A DNA stretch of 11,397 nt from Bacteroidales bacterium. Its GTDB lineage: Bacteria; Bacteroidota; Bacteroidia; Bacteroidales; JAGOPY01. The notes under the pieces were generated by a model. The model searched no databases. It worked only from the letters and a program-made list of their open reading frames with translations, and was not told the origin of the DNA. The translations under genes were made by a program, and so were the position numbers. This document shows positions 4,504-11,289 of the stretch, in pieces (position 1 is the stretch's first letter; every line of letters starts with the position of its first letter). The DNA lies in the NCBI GenBank assembly GCA_023229505.1, contig JALNZD010000069.1:1-11397 (forward strand). The letters run 5' to 3'.

Positions 4504-5556
4504 CTATTTCCGAAATGATTCAAGTGTTTTTTGCATCCCGTCAATGGCCGTAAAAGGCATTTTATCTATACCTATAGCATGTTTAATCTTTTGATTGGAA
4601 ACAAGATATGATTCAGTTAATTTTCTTAATCGTTCACTGTTTAATGGGAGATGAAAGAAGTCTCCCACCCGGGCAATGGCTTTAATCGGTTTTACAGGAA
4701 TACTCCAGATCTTAGCTTTTTTATTTTGTGACAATGCCATTAATCTTATTAGTTCATTGGTTGATAAAGCTTCATCATCAGCAACCTGGTAGATGCCTGG
4801 TTCAATATTTTTATCAATCAACTGTTGAACTACGAACAAAATATTATCGATGGAGCAGAATGATCTTTTATTCTCAAAAGCTCCCAGTGGCCATGGAATA
4901 CCTTTTTGCTGTAGTTTATATAGAAGATTGAGATTTCCTTTGTTCCCAGGACCATGGATCATACAAGGTCTTAAAATATATACCTTTTTATCAACGTGTT
5001 CTTGTTCTTTCGCACTATCGTGCCCTCGTGCCGTCGCTCCCTCGCTCCCTCGCTCCCTCGCCCCATCGTGCCCTCGTGCTGTCGTGCCGTCGTGTTCTTC
5101 TTTCCACTTCTCCAATTCATTTAAAATATATTTTTCTGCCTCTAATTTAGATTTGCCGTAAGGAGTCTGTGGGCTTGGCAATACTTCTTCTGTAAGCTGA
5201 TCACCGGTTACAGAATCTGCTACCGCCTTTACAGAACTAAAAAAAATAAATTTGGAAGCGGATGATTTTAATAAATGTTGAAATATTTTTTGGGTAAGAC
5301 CTACGTTAATGTTAAAATAGGATTGTTCATCTGTGCTATTTTTAGTATCGTGGGCTTTGCCGGCCAAATGAATGATAGTATCGACTGTACTCCAATCCAC
5401 TTTCTCCAAATCATTCCACGAATAGTAATCATCGAACAGGTGATTTGCAGGTTCGTTGATATCAACGGCAATAATACGGAGTTTAAACCGTGTTTTAAGA
5501 ACTTTTGAAAGGTTGTTTCCTACAAAACCAAATGCACCGGTAATAAGAATGGTCAT
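4504..5556 (-). CDS. NAD-dependent epimerase/reductase (WbpV/GalE-like) carrying an octamer insertion
   Basis: A 350-residue extended SDR: GAFGFVG NAD-binding motif (7-13), HLAGKAHD (63-70), catalytic S108 in FFSSVK, YGKSK (Y133, K137), and LRPCMIHGPGNKGN (195-208). Known relatives are UDP-hexose 4-epimerases and WbpV-type reductases of UDP-4-keto-6-deoxy-HexNAc; with a CapD-like dehydratase and a sugar transferase in the same locus I favour the reductase role, but sequence alone does not settle it. Residues about 155-186 (HDGTTARGHDGARERG and following) are low-complexity, encoded by octamer array E, and split the alpha helix before KVYILRP. Without them the protein would be 318 residues, normal for the family. 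The ATG overlaps the upstream GT2 stop (ATGA). The insert lies in a surface-loop-like place, so the enzyme may still work. Confidence 0.88.
   Translation of the reverse strand: MTILITGAFGFVGNNLSKVLKTRFKLRIIAVDINEPANHLFDDYYSWNDLEKVDWSTVDTIIHLAGKAHDTKNSTDEQSYFNINVGLTQKIFQHLLKSSASKFIFFSSVKAVADSVTGDQLTEEVLPSPQTPYGKSKLEAEKYILNELEKWKEEHDGTTARGHDGARERGSEGATARGHDSAKEQEHVDKKVYILRPCMIHGPGNKGNLNLLYKLQQKGIPWPLGAFENKRSFCSIDNILFVVQQLIDKNIEPGIYQVADDEALSTNELIRLMALSQNKKAKIWSIPVKPIKAIARVGDFFHLPLNSERLRKLTESYLVSNQKIKHAIGIDKMPFTAIDGMQKTLESFRK
4995..5098 (-). repeat. octamer array E inside the epimerase coding region
   Basis: Eleven units in exact register from 5011 to 5098, read on the plus strand as CGNNNNNT (CGCACTAT, CGTGCCCT, CGTGCCGT, CGCTCCCT x3, CGCCCCAT, CGTGCCCT, CGTGCTGT, CGTGCCGT, CGTGTTCT), preceded by a further CGTGTTCT at 4995-5002 and a decayed unit. 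The 9-mer CGTGTTCTT occurs at 4995-5003 and again at 5091-5099, exactly 96 bp apart: twelve octamers and thirty-two codons, so the reading frame is kept. Orientation matches array D. Confidence 0.93.
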
Positions 5557-6362
5557 TTAATTTGATTTAAAACGCTATTATTAATTTTTCTTCTTTCACG
5601 ATCAAAGAACCATCCATATTTATTAAAGTAAATAATTGCAGATTTTATAAATATTTTAAATAGTCTGAAACTCGTGGCTGCACCTCTTTCGTGAGCATGA
5701 ATTATACTGACAGTTGGATAATAAATTGTTTTATACGTGGAATGGATTCTTCGAGATAAATCAAAGTCTTCAAAATACATAAAAAATATTTCATCATATA
5801 ATCCAACTTTTTTTAATGCTTCAATTCTGAATAGACTAAAACAACCCGAAATAATTGGGACATTGAGTTCTTCTTCGAGATAATTCTCTAAAGTGTATTC
5901 TTCATTTTTTAAATAAAATATTTTTTTTAATGGTCTAATAACTCGAATTAAAAGGTTAAACGGCGTTGGCAATAGTTTTGGTAAGAATTGTACACTTCCA
6001 TCTATGTTTAAAATTTTGGGCATAATCAAACCAATATCAGGATTTTTCTCCATCTTTTGGAGTAATGCTTTTAAAACAGATGTATCAAAACAAATATCAG
6101 AATTTAATACCAAGTGATATCTTACTCCATCATTTATCGATTTTTGAATAGCCAGATTGTGACCTGCTCCATAACCGAGATTCTTTCCAGTGAATATATA
6201 GTTGGCATCACAAATTTCGAATGCATTGTTCCTTAAAGGTGAATTATCTACCAAATATATTTGATTTATACAAGCGTTTATTTTCAGGGCTTTTACTAAA
6301 TTGGCAATTAGGGCAAATTCGGAGTTAAAAAGAACTATTGAAATATTTAGATTTTTTCCCAT
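5553..6362 (-). CDS. family 2 glycosyltransferase (rhamnosyltransferase-like)
   Basis: A GT-A fold, inverting-type enzyme of 269 residues that would add one sugar to the lipid-linked repeat unit on the cytoplasmic face. Visible: NISIVLFNS (5-13), YLVDNSP (36-42), GKNLGYGAGHNLAI (59-72), the metal/nucleotide-binding LVLNSDI (84-90, NSD in place of DxD), SGCFSLFRI (172-180) and FEDFDLSRR (197-205), with catalytic-type acidic residues E198/D199. I chose ATG 6362-6360 rather than the in-frame TTG four codons upstream (6374), because conserved sequence starts right after it. Its TGA overlaps the next gene's ATG (ATGA). The gene is clearly more AT-rich than the downstream genes. Upstream, transposase remnants begin 52 bp away. 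Acceptor and donor sugars cannot be read from sequence. Confidence 0.88.
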   Translation of the reverse strand: MGKNLNISIVLFNSEFALIANLVKALKINACINQIYLVDNSPLRNNAFEICDANYIFTGKNLGYGAGHNLAIQKSINDGVRYHLVLNSDICFDTSVLKALLQKMEKNPDIGLIMPKILNIDGSVQFLPKLLPTPFNLLIRVIRPLKKIFYLKNEEYTLENYLEEELNVPIISGCFSLFRIEALKKVGLYDEIFFMYFEDFDLSRRIHSTYKTIYYPTVSIIHAHERGAATSFRLFKIFIKSAIIYFNKYGWFFDRERRKINNSVLNQIK

Positions 6363-6413
6363 TTCTGTGCTCAAAATTAAACTTTTTTTTCGGGTAGCCT
6401 ATTGTGACGTCTG

Positions 6414-6720
6414 TCAACATTCATATGACGGATAAAGTCTTTTCAGTTTGATGTGTGCCTTTTCCGTTGCGAACAGCCGGTTAATATTCTTGTTGAACCC
6501 ATTGGGAGCCTGCTCCCAGGCTCCAACTTCATCCCGGACTTGTTAAATTGAGTCTATTCTCCGTCCTAAACATTGATTATTCAATACAATAATTTTAATC
6601 TCAGCCATATTCAGCCAGCTCCCATGTTTCGGAGTATATACAAACTCAAATCGATCCAAAATCCGTTTTGCTTCTGCCGGTTCAAATCGATCGAACTTGA
6701 CTCCTCGGCTACGTGTGTCA
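6414..6720 (-). pseudogene. degenerate IS630-family transposase C-terminal remnant
   Basis: Translation on the minus strand gives FDRFEPAEAKRILDRFEFVY, then TPKHGSWLNMAEIK, NNQCLGRRIDSI, an internal TAA at 6563-6561, then QVRDEVGAWEQAPNGF and IKLKRLYPSYE. This aligns along its whole length with the C-terminal third of the IS630-type transposase at 10277-10903 (for example TPKHGSWLNMAEIE and KLKRLYPSYD). The catalytic first two aspartates and everything N-terminal to about residue 110 of that ORF are missing. Base differences are spread along the sequence, so this is an old copy rather than a recent break. The region below the stop (6401-6413) still resembles the element end at about 10267. 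Confidence 0.9.
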
Positions 6721-6769
6721 TTTTAAGGAAAAGATTTTGATTAGAGATTTTGATGGGTTCTATTCTTCC

Positions 6770-6958
6770 TTAATAATTTGACGGAAGAAGTTCTTCGAGG
6801 CGATTAGCTTTCCAATCCGGAATAACAGAGAGAAAATGAATAAGCCACTGCCAGGAATCGACCCCGTTAATTTTGCAAGAACCCAATAATGAATATATCA
6901 TGGTTGCGTGCTGGGCAGCATCGTGGTTTTCGGCAGAAAGATGGGTTTCATGGGTTGA
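6770..6958 (-). pseudogene. IS66-family transposase C-terminal remnant
   Basis: A minus-strand frame ending at TAA 6772-6770 encodes ENHDAAQHATMIYSLLGSCK, then INGVDSWQWLIHFLSVIP and NRLEELLPSNY. This fits the C-terminal end of IS66 TnpC transposases (SH/NH-aAq-a-iYSLl-tCK-nvnp--WL ... ELLP). Only about 60 residues remain, without the DDE core or any inverted repeat I can see. Its upstream edge runs into the end of the neighbouring glycosyltransferase gene, whose stop codon (6950-6948) lies in this segment in another frame. The 49 bp between it and the IS630 remnant (6721-6769) hold nothing recognisable. Confidence 0.8.
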
Positions 6959-7979
6959 CAGGTTTGAATATAAGCTCTATGAAATATTCAATTTTATTCT
7001 CAATAATGATCACTGATTTTTTTTCGCTGTCTTTTTGCGAGGTAACCTTAAGGATCGCGTTTTTAAGAGAAGAAGGTTGGTAGGGGTTGAATTTAGCAGT
7101 CGGGATGATGGTTTCTTTAGAATAGGGAAGATCGGCTGCAATGACCTTGCAATTCTGTTGAATAGCTTCTATCAATGGCAGACCGAAACTTTCGTTTAAA
7201 GAGGGGTAAACTAAATATTCGGATGATCGATATAGCGTTAACAATTCTCTTTGGGTGATGATACCATGGTTTAGGATTTTCAATCCTTTGGCTTTTAAAT
7301 TAGAGATCAACTTGATTAGTTTATAATCCGTTTCGGGAATTGTCAAATGGAGTTCAAAATTATGGCCTTCCTGGTGGAGGAGTTCCCATGTTTTAAGGAG
7401 GACAAAATGATTTTTATGGCTAAGGCCTGTGCTCGGGAATATAAACGAATTAGGGCTCTTGGTACTTATTAAAGGATTTATTTGTTCCGACAAACAGAAA
7501 AAAGGAAGTACTTCCACATTCGTACTCGGAATTCTCAGCTTTGTCATCAGAAGCTCCTTCATAAACACTGTTTGAACAATCCATATTTTTGAATTATTTC
7601 TTAAGAAAAAAATAAATTGTCTTTTAAGATAGAGAAGAATTCTCGATTTGAAAGGAAGGTACCGGCAGTCCTGCAGTAGGAGGACATTATGAAACAGTGT
7701 ATATGACGGTATTGATAAAGGAATCGGAGGAGGGATATTGCTGAAACACAAAACCCCGGAGAAATCATTTTTATGCTGTAGATAAAACTGTTTCCGGTTT
7801 ACTAACGTGGATTCAAGAAAAGTTATTTTCGGTTCTAAGAAATAGGAAAAATAATTTTCGGTACGTTTATCCAATAAGAAAAATGAGGTTATTCCACGTT
7901 GCGCGAGTTCTTTATAAAGGTATTTCAGTAAGGTTAAACCACCTGGTGAATTAAGATATAGAGCATCGACTAATAACAT
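6948..7979 (-). CDS. family 4 glycosyltransferase
   Basis: A GT-B fold enzyme of 343 residues. The N-terminal half has SPGGLTLLKYLYKEL (11-25), typical of the GT4 acceptor domain; the C-terminal half has the donor-binding signature: FIFPSTGLSHKNHFVLLKTW (179-198), HGIITQRELLTLYRSSEYLV (238-257), YPSLNESFGLPLIEAI (258-273). The E263-x7-E271 pair is the retaining GT4 E-x7-E motif. It would add a sugar in repeat-unit assembly in the cytoplasm. The last residues (FKPVNP) and the TGA stop fall on the edge of IS66-derived DNA, so the C-terminus may have been replaced by insertion, though the length is ordinary. It follows the polymerase gene after 43 bp and belongs to the AT-rich module. Specificity is unknown. 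Confidence 0.87.
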   Translation of the reverse strand: MLLVDALYLNSPGGLTLLKYLYKELAQRGITSFFLLDKRTENYFSYFLEPKITFLESTLVNRKQFYLQHKNDFSGVLCFSNIPPPIPLSIPSYTLFHNVLLLQDCRYLPFKSRILLYLKRQFIFFLRNNSKIWIVQTVFMKELLMTKLRIPSTNVEVLPFFCLSEQINPLISTKSPNSFIFPSTGLSHKNHFVLLKTWELLHQEGHNFELHLTIPETDYKLIKLISNLKAKGLKILNHGIITQRELLTLYRSSEYLVYPSLNESFGLPLIEAIQQNCKVIAADLPYSKETIIPTAKFNPYQPSSLKNAILKVTSQKDSEKKSVIIIENKIEYFIELIFKPVNP

Positions 7980-8022
7980 TTTAACATCATAAATAAATTT
8001 ATATACCCTTCGGCAACTGTAA

Positions 8023-9141
8023 TTACATAATTCTATGAAAATCAGAATTGATAAAAATACCCTTATAAGGTAAAAATAAATCTGGATAGGGAGATATTGA
8101 TTGAAAAAAGAAAAAGAAAGAAAATACTAGTAGTATAAAAATTATAGCAACTTTATTTTCTTTTCTTTTAAATATTAATATTTGTGAGGAAATAAGCAAG
8201 GGTTCCATTATATTAAAAAATAAGCTACCTCTACTTATCATTACTAAAAGTGAATTTGCAAATATAAAATAAATCAATATTCCAAGGGTATACCCATTGA
8301 ACATTATATTGTAGTATGGTAATTTCTCACTTAATGTTTTTCGATTGTAAGAAAATATTGAAAATAAAATTAATCTTTTTATTAAGCCAATGATCGTAGG
8401 TTTTCCTCCAGAAAAAGTATCTTTAGCATTATCTAAATAGAATGATGTTTTTGCACTTACCAAATCTCCCATGAAATGACCAAGATATGAAAATGCTTGA
8501 GTGGAAATTTGCGTATTCCCAATTATATATATGATAATCGAAATTCCCAGAAAAGAAATTAGCATAGATGGTTTAATCTTAAAGTTTATAAAGTAATAAG
8601 TGATAAAAAGAAAAGAACTTAGGTGAAAACTTGCAGCTAAAAAAATAAACAGAAAAAAATAAATTGTTTTTTTTTCTATTACGTATCTTAATGCATAAAT
8701 GCATATAGCTAATGCTATTAACTGTCTATTGGAACCCATCACTCCCATTGATAATGTATAGAACAACATTAACGACAAGTACAAGTAAGGAGAATAGCGC
8801 TGGAAACTTTTAAATATTAGATAGTAATAAATTATAGCGTGTATTAAAAGGAAGTATGAATAATCTGAAAATATTAACGTTGCTAACCATACAAATAAGT
8901 TATATCCGTATTCAACCTCAGTATGTAGAAGAGAATTTGGAGTAGCATTATTAATCGATTCGAAATGGCGTAAATATGTAGACCAATCGGTTCCCGTTTC
9001 CCAACGTAAGCCTACCTGTATAACTAGAAGAAGATAAACTATAATAGACATCCATCTTCTGGTATTAAATGCTAAAGTATAGTTAACATCTATTATAGAA
9101 AAAATAAATAATAAAAGTATAGTAGAAATATAAAGCGTCAT
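8023..9141 (-). CDS. EpsG-family O-antigen/exopolysaccharide polymerase (Wzy-like)
   Basis: A 372-residue, strongly hydrophobic protein with roughly ten predicted membrane helices, starting at the N-terminus (residues 3-18) and including about 30-45, 83-110, 120-132, 138-151, 159-180 and 190-208. EpsG-type motifs are visible: RWETGTDWSTYLRHF (46-60), EVEYGYNLFVW (75-85), GSNRQLIALAICIYALRY (136-153) and FHLSSFLF (172-179). Members polymerise lipid-linked repeat units at the outer face of the inner membrane; no flippase (Wzx) or chain-length regulator is seen in the window. ATG 9141-9139 overlaps the upstream GT4 stop (ATGA). The gene is very AT-rich (long A/T runs), which together with the flanking IS630 copies points to acquired DNA. 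Wzy-like proteins diverge quickly, so the family call rests on motif order. Confidence 0.85.
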   Translation of the reverse strand: MTLYISTILLLFIFSIIDVNYTLAFNTRRWMSIIVYLLLVIQVGLRWETGTDWSTYLRHFESINNATPNSLLHTEVEYGYNLFVWLATLIFSDYSYFLLIHAIIYYYLIFKSFQRYSPYLYLSLMLFYTLSMGVMGSNRQLIALAICIYALRYVIEKKTIYFFLFIFLAASFHLSSFLFITYYFINFKIKPSMLISFLGISIIIYIIGNTQISTQAFSYLGHFMGDLVSAKTSFYLDNAKDTFSGGKPTIIGLIKRLILFSIFSYNRKTLSEKLPYYNIMFNGYTLGILIYFIFANSLLVMISRGSLFFNIMEPLLISSQILIFKRKENKVAIIFILLVFSFFFFFQSISPYPDLFLPYKGIFINSDFHRIM

Positions 9142-10211
9142 GAAATACTATTAAAATATAAATTTCTTAATTTGGCCAAAACGATGTAATTTGAAAATTT
9201 CGAATTATAATATTCACGATAATTTTCATTGTGAATATTTATTGTACTGTTAAGAGAATTGATAATATTGTCGACTGTGTTTTCGAATAAGTAAGCATCG
9301 GAAATTATTACCTCGGGTACTGCACACTTGTTTGATGCAATTACTGGTTTGTTAAAAAGATACCCTTCAATAACAGGTAATCCAAATCCTTCGCCATATT
9401 CGGCAATCATCAGCACTATATCACAATTTGAATATAAATTTAGAAGCTCCGCGTCACTGACATACCCGAGCATTTCAATATTTTTTAGTTGTCTTTTTTG
9501 GATTTCCTTTTGATAATGCTCCAATAGGGGTCCCTTGCCTGCAACTGTGAACTTATAATCTTTTTCACGTAATTGTTCTGCAACTTGCAATAATAAATCA
9601 AACCTGGCCCTTTCTTCTATGCTTCGAATAATTAAAATTGAATTTCTATTTAGCTTATTTTGATGTAATTCACATAAAGGAACAAGTGGTTCAAAATGAG
9701 AAGTGTTTGGGATAATTACGAAATTCCTACGATTGCCAAACAAAGTTTGTTCTTTAGTATAGTTGGAAATGAAATGAATCAAAGAACATCTGAAGTAGAG
9801 TAGCAATTCAATGTTTCGAATTAGCAAAATAAATTTATGTTTCTTGATTTTGTTTAAATAGTATAGACCATCATGAATAGTTAATATATCCGTCTTAAAA
9901 ATAGAAAAAAACGAGAACATCGGATTGTGAGAATGAATAATAAATTTATTTTTTCTTCTTAATTTGATTAAAACTAAGTTTAAGATTAGCGGCCAATACC
10001 AACAATGTTTTATTGAAATGCAAGCAAATTTATTACTCTTATATGCTGTTGTGTTTGAACCCCAATGAAGATAATATATGCGGTCGAAATCAAAAGCTTT
10101 TGATTGGAACTCGATGACATTTTCAACACCTCGTTTGTGTTCAAAAAAGCTATTAAACCCCAAGTATAATACAACATGTTTTATTATTGTTTTCTGTTTG
10201 TTTAATAACAT
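9138..10211 (-). CDS. family 4 glycosyltransferase
   Basis: A GT-B fold enzyme of 357 residues. The N-terminal domain carries the usual 'HSHNP' (93-97) and TIHDGLYYL (111-119) acceptor-domain strands. The C-terminal donor domain shows ILIIRSIEERARFDLLLQVA (192-211), FTVAGKGPLLEHYQ (221-234), MLGYVSDAELLNLYSNCDIV (247-266), AEYGEGFGLPVIEGY (270-284, E274-x7-E282 motif) and KPVIASNKCAVPEVI (288-302). It would extend the lipid-linked repeat unit. It is the first gene of the AT-rich module, translationally coupled to the polymerase by an ATGA overlap, and lies 65 bp from the IS630 transposase stop. I see no convincing promoter in that gap, so transcription could come from the element or from further upstream. 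Sugar specificity cannot be stated. Confidence 0.88.
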   Translation of the reverse strand: MLLNKQKTIIKHVVLYLGFNSFFEHKRGVENVIEFQSKAFDFDRIYYLHWGSNTTAYKSNKFACISIKHCWYWPLILNLVLIKLRRKNKFIIHSHNPMFSFFSIFKTDILTIHDGLYYLNKIKKHKFILLIRNIELLLYFRCSLIHFISNYTKEQTLFGNRRNFVIIPNTSHFEPLVPLCELHQNKLNRNSILIIRSIEERARFDLLLQVAEQLREKDYKFTVAGKGPLLEHYQKEIQKRQLKNIEMLGYVSDAELLNLYSNCDIVLMIAEYGEGFGLPVIEGYLFNKPVIASNKCAVPEVIISDAYLFENTVDNIINSLNSTINIHNENYREYYNSKFSNYIVLAKLRNLYFNSIS

Positions 10212-10276
10212 ATTTTTTAAGGTTTCAATAGCTTTCTTAAGGTTGATAATATAAAATCATTAATGCTAGTGTCATG

Positions 10277-10903
10277 TCAATGATCATATGACGGATAAAG
10301 TCTTTTTAGCTTAATTCGTGCATCCTTCATGGTAAACTGCCAGTTAATCTTCTGTTTAAATCCGTTCCTGGCTGTTTCCCAAGCTTCGACTTCATCTGCT
10401 ACTTTTTCAATTGTGTTTATGCGACGCCCTAAACACTGGCTATTTACTACATTTAACTCTATTTCTGCCATATTCAACCAGCTACCATGCTTTGGTGTGT
10501 AAACAAATTCATAACAGTCCAATATCCTTTTGGCTTCAGCCGGTTCAAATCTCTCATACAATGCACCTGCCGTATGAGTTGCAAGGTTATCCATAACCAG
10601 TGTTATTTTATCAGCTTTCGGATAAAGCTGATCTGCTATTTCTTTGATGAACTCTGCCCAGTCGACTTTGCACTTCTTTTGAGTGATTTTCACCTTTCGA
10701 AACCCTGCTAACGGTTCATTAACCATAAAGATATTGCAAACTACAAATCGTTCATATTCATAATCACACATTCGATCATGCCCCTTGCCCATTGGAATAG
10801 GAACACGGGTTTCACCAATCAATTGTTTTGGCGATTCATCCATGCAAACAACTGGTCTCTCTGGATTATACGGTCTTTTATACACATCCAGTACCTGTTC
10901 CAT
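10277..10903 (-). CDS. IS630-family transposase, DDE catalytic part (OrfB)
   Basis: A 208-residue open frame holding the DDE domain: D22 in VVCMDESPKQL (18-28), D105 in TLVMDNLATH (101-110) and E147 in HGSWLNMAEIEL (139-150), then the C-terminal KLKRLYPSYDH. This makes the catalytic core complete. Coding similarity continues upstream of the first ATG (ELKPWRIKGWVIPVERSGEF in the same frame, about 10972-10913). This part is therefore most likely made as a fusion with the N-terminal DNA-binding part, by slippage at the A8 run, for a 337-residue product of normal IS630 size. ATG 10903 could also start a separate protein, but no ribosome-binding site is evident. A degenerate relative lies at 6414-6720. 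Confidence 0.9.
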   Translation of the reverse strand: MEQVLDVYKRPYNPERPVVCMDESPKQLIGETRVPIPMGKGHDRMCDYEYERFVVCNIFMVNEPLAGFRKVKITQKKCKVDWAEFIKEIADQLYPKADKITLVMDNLATHTAGALYERFEPAEAKRILDCYEFVYTPKHGSWLNMAEIELNVVNSQCLGRRINTIEKVADEVEAWETARNGFKQKINWQFTMKDARIKLKRLYPSYDH

Positions 10904-10938
10904 GGCAGCAACAAACTCCCCGCTTCTCTCTACCGGGA

Positions 10939-11289
10939 TTACCCACCCTTTGATTCGCCAAGGCTTAAGTTCGTTTTTTTTAACGTCCTACGGATCGTTT
11001 CGTGTGATATACTCTCTGTAACCCGAAGTTCAACCAACTGACCAGCAAGCAGTCGCAGAGACCATCGGGCAAATCCTTTTGGCGGCTCACCGCAGACAAG
11101 GGCAATCAAGTGGGCTTCCATATCTCCGTCAACCAGTTTGTCATATATACGTGAAGTGGGAGCCATTTTTAATGATGCTTCAAATCCTTCTTCAACGAAC
11201 CGTTTCTTAACCCGATCAATGGTGCGCATTCCAATTTTTAACACCTTGCATATCTCCTCATTCGTTTGTCTTTGTTTACTACTCCCCAT
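10939..11289 (-). CDS. IS630-family transposase, helix-turn-helix part (OrfA)
   Basis: A 116-residue frame with the DNA-binding region of IS630 transposases: TNEEICKVLKIGMRTIDRVK (9-28) then KRFVEEGFEASL (29-40), and WSLRLLAGQLVEL with SHETIRRTLKK (95-105), the linker before the catalytic domain. After K105 the zero frame runs out within 11 residues (TNLSLGESKGG), while the -1 frame continues the conserved sequence. ATG 11289 is preceded by an in-frame TAA (11295-11293), yet the same frame is open from there to the window edge and reads like protein (PKLTAISIQIELINSIKKSK). The native N-terminus may thus be longer and interrupted by a nonsense change, leaving a shortened OrfA. Confidence 0.85.
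   Translation of the reverse strand: MGSSKQRQTNEEICKVLKIGMRTIDRVKKRFVEEGFEASLKMAPTSRIYDKLVDGDMEAHLIALVCGEPPKGFARWSLRLLAGQLVELRVTESISHETIRRTLKKTNLSLGESKGG
10975..10981 (-). other. slippery heptamer A-AAA-AAA for -1 frameshifting
   Basis: In the OrfA frame the mRNA reads TTA AAA AAA ACG, so A-AAA-AAA is in the correct X-XXY-YYZ register within a run of eight A. A -1 slip gives TLKK-NELKPWRIKGW, restoring the conserved transposase sequence. Such heptamers drive OrfA-OrfB fusion in several IS families. A simple indel in the A run would look the same. Confidence 0.65.

Noticed and set aside
5553..6374. TTG start for the GT2 gene at 6374
   Set aside because: An ATG four codons downstream (6362) sits immediately before the conserved N-terminal strand, and the extra residues add nothing recognisable.
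6414..10277. Functional composite transposon
   Set aside because: The inner IS630 copy is degenerate with an internal stop and lacks its N-terminal two thirds; it cannot be mobilised as a unit, though homologous recombination between the copies is still possible.
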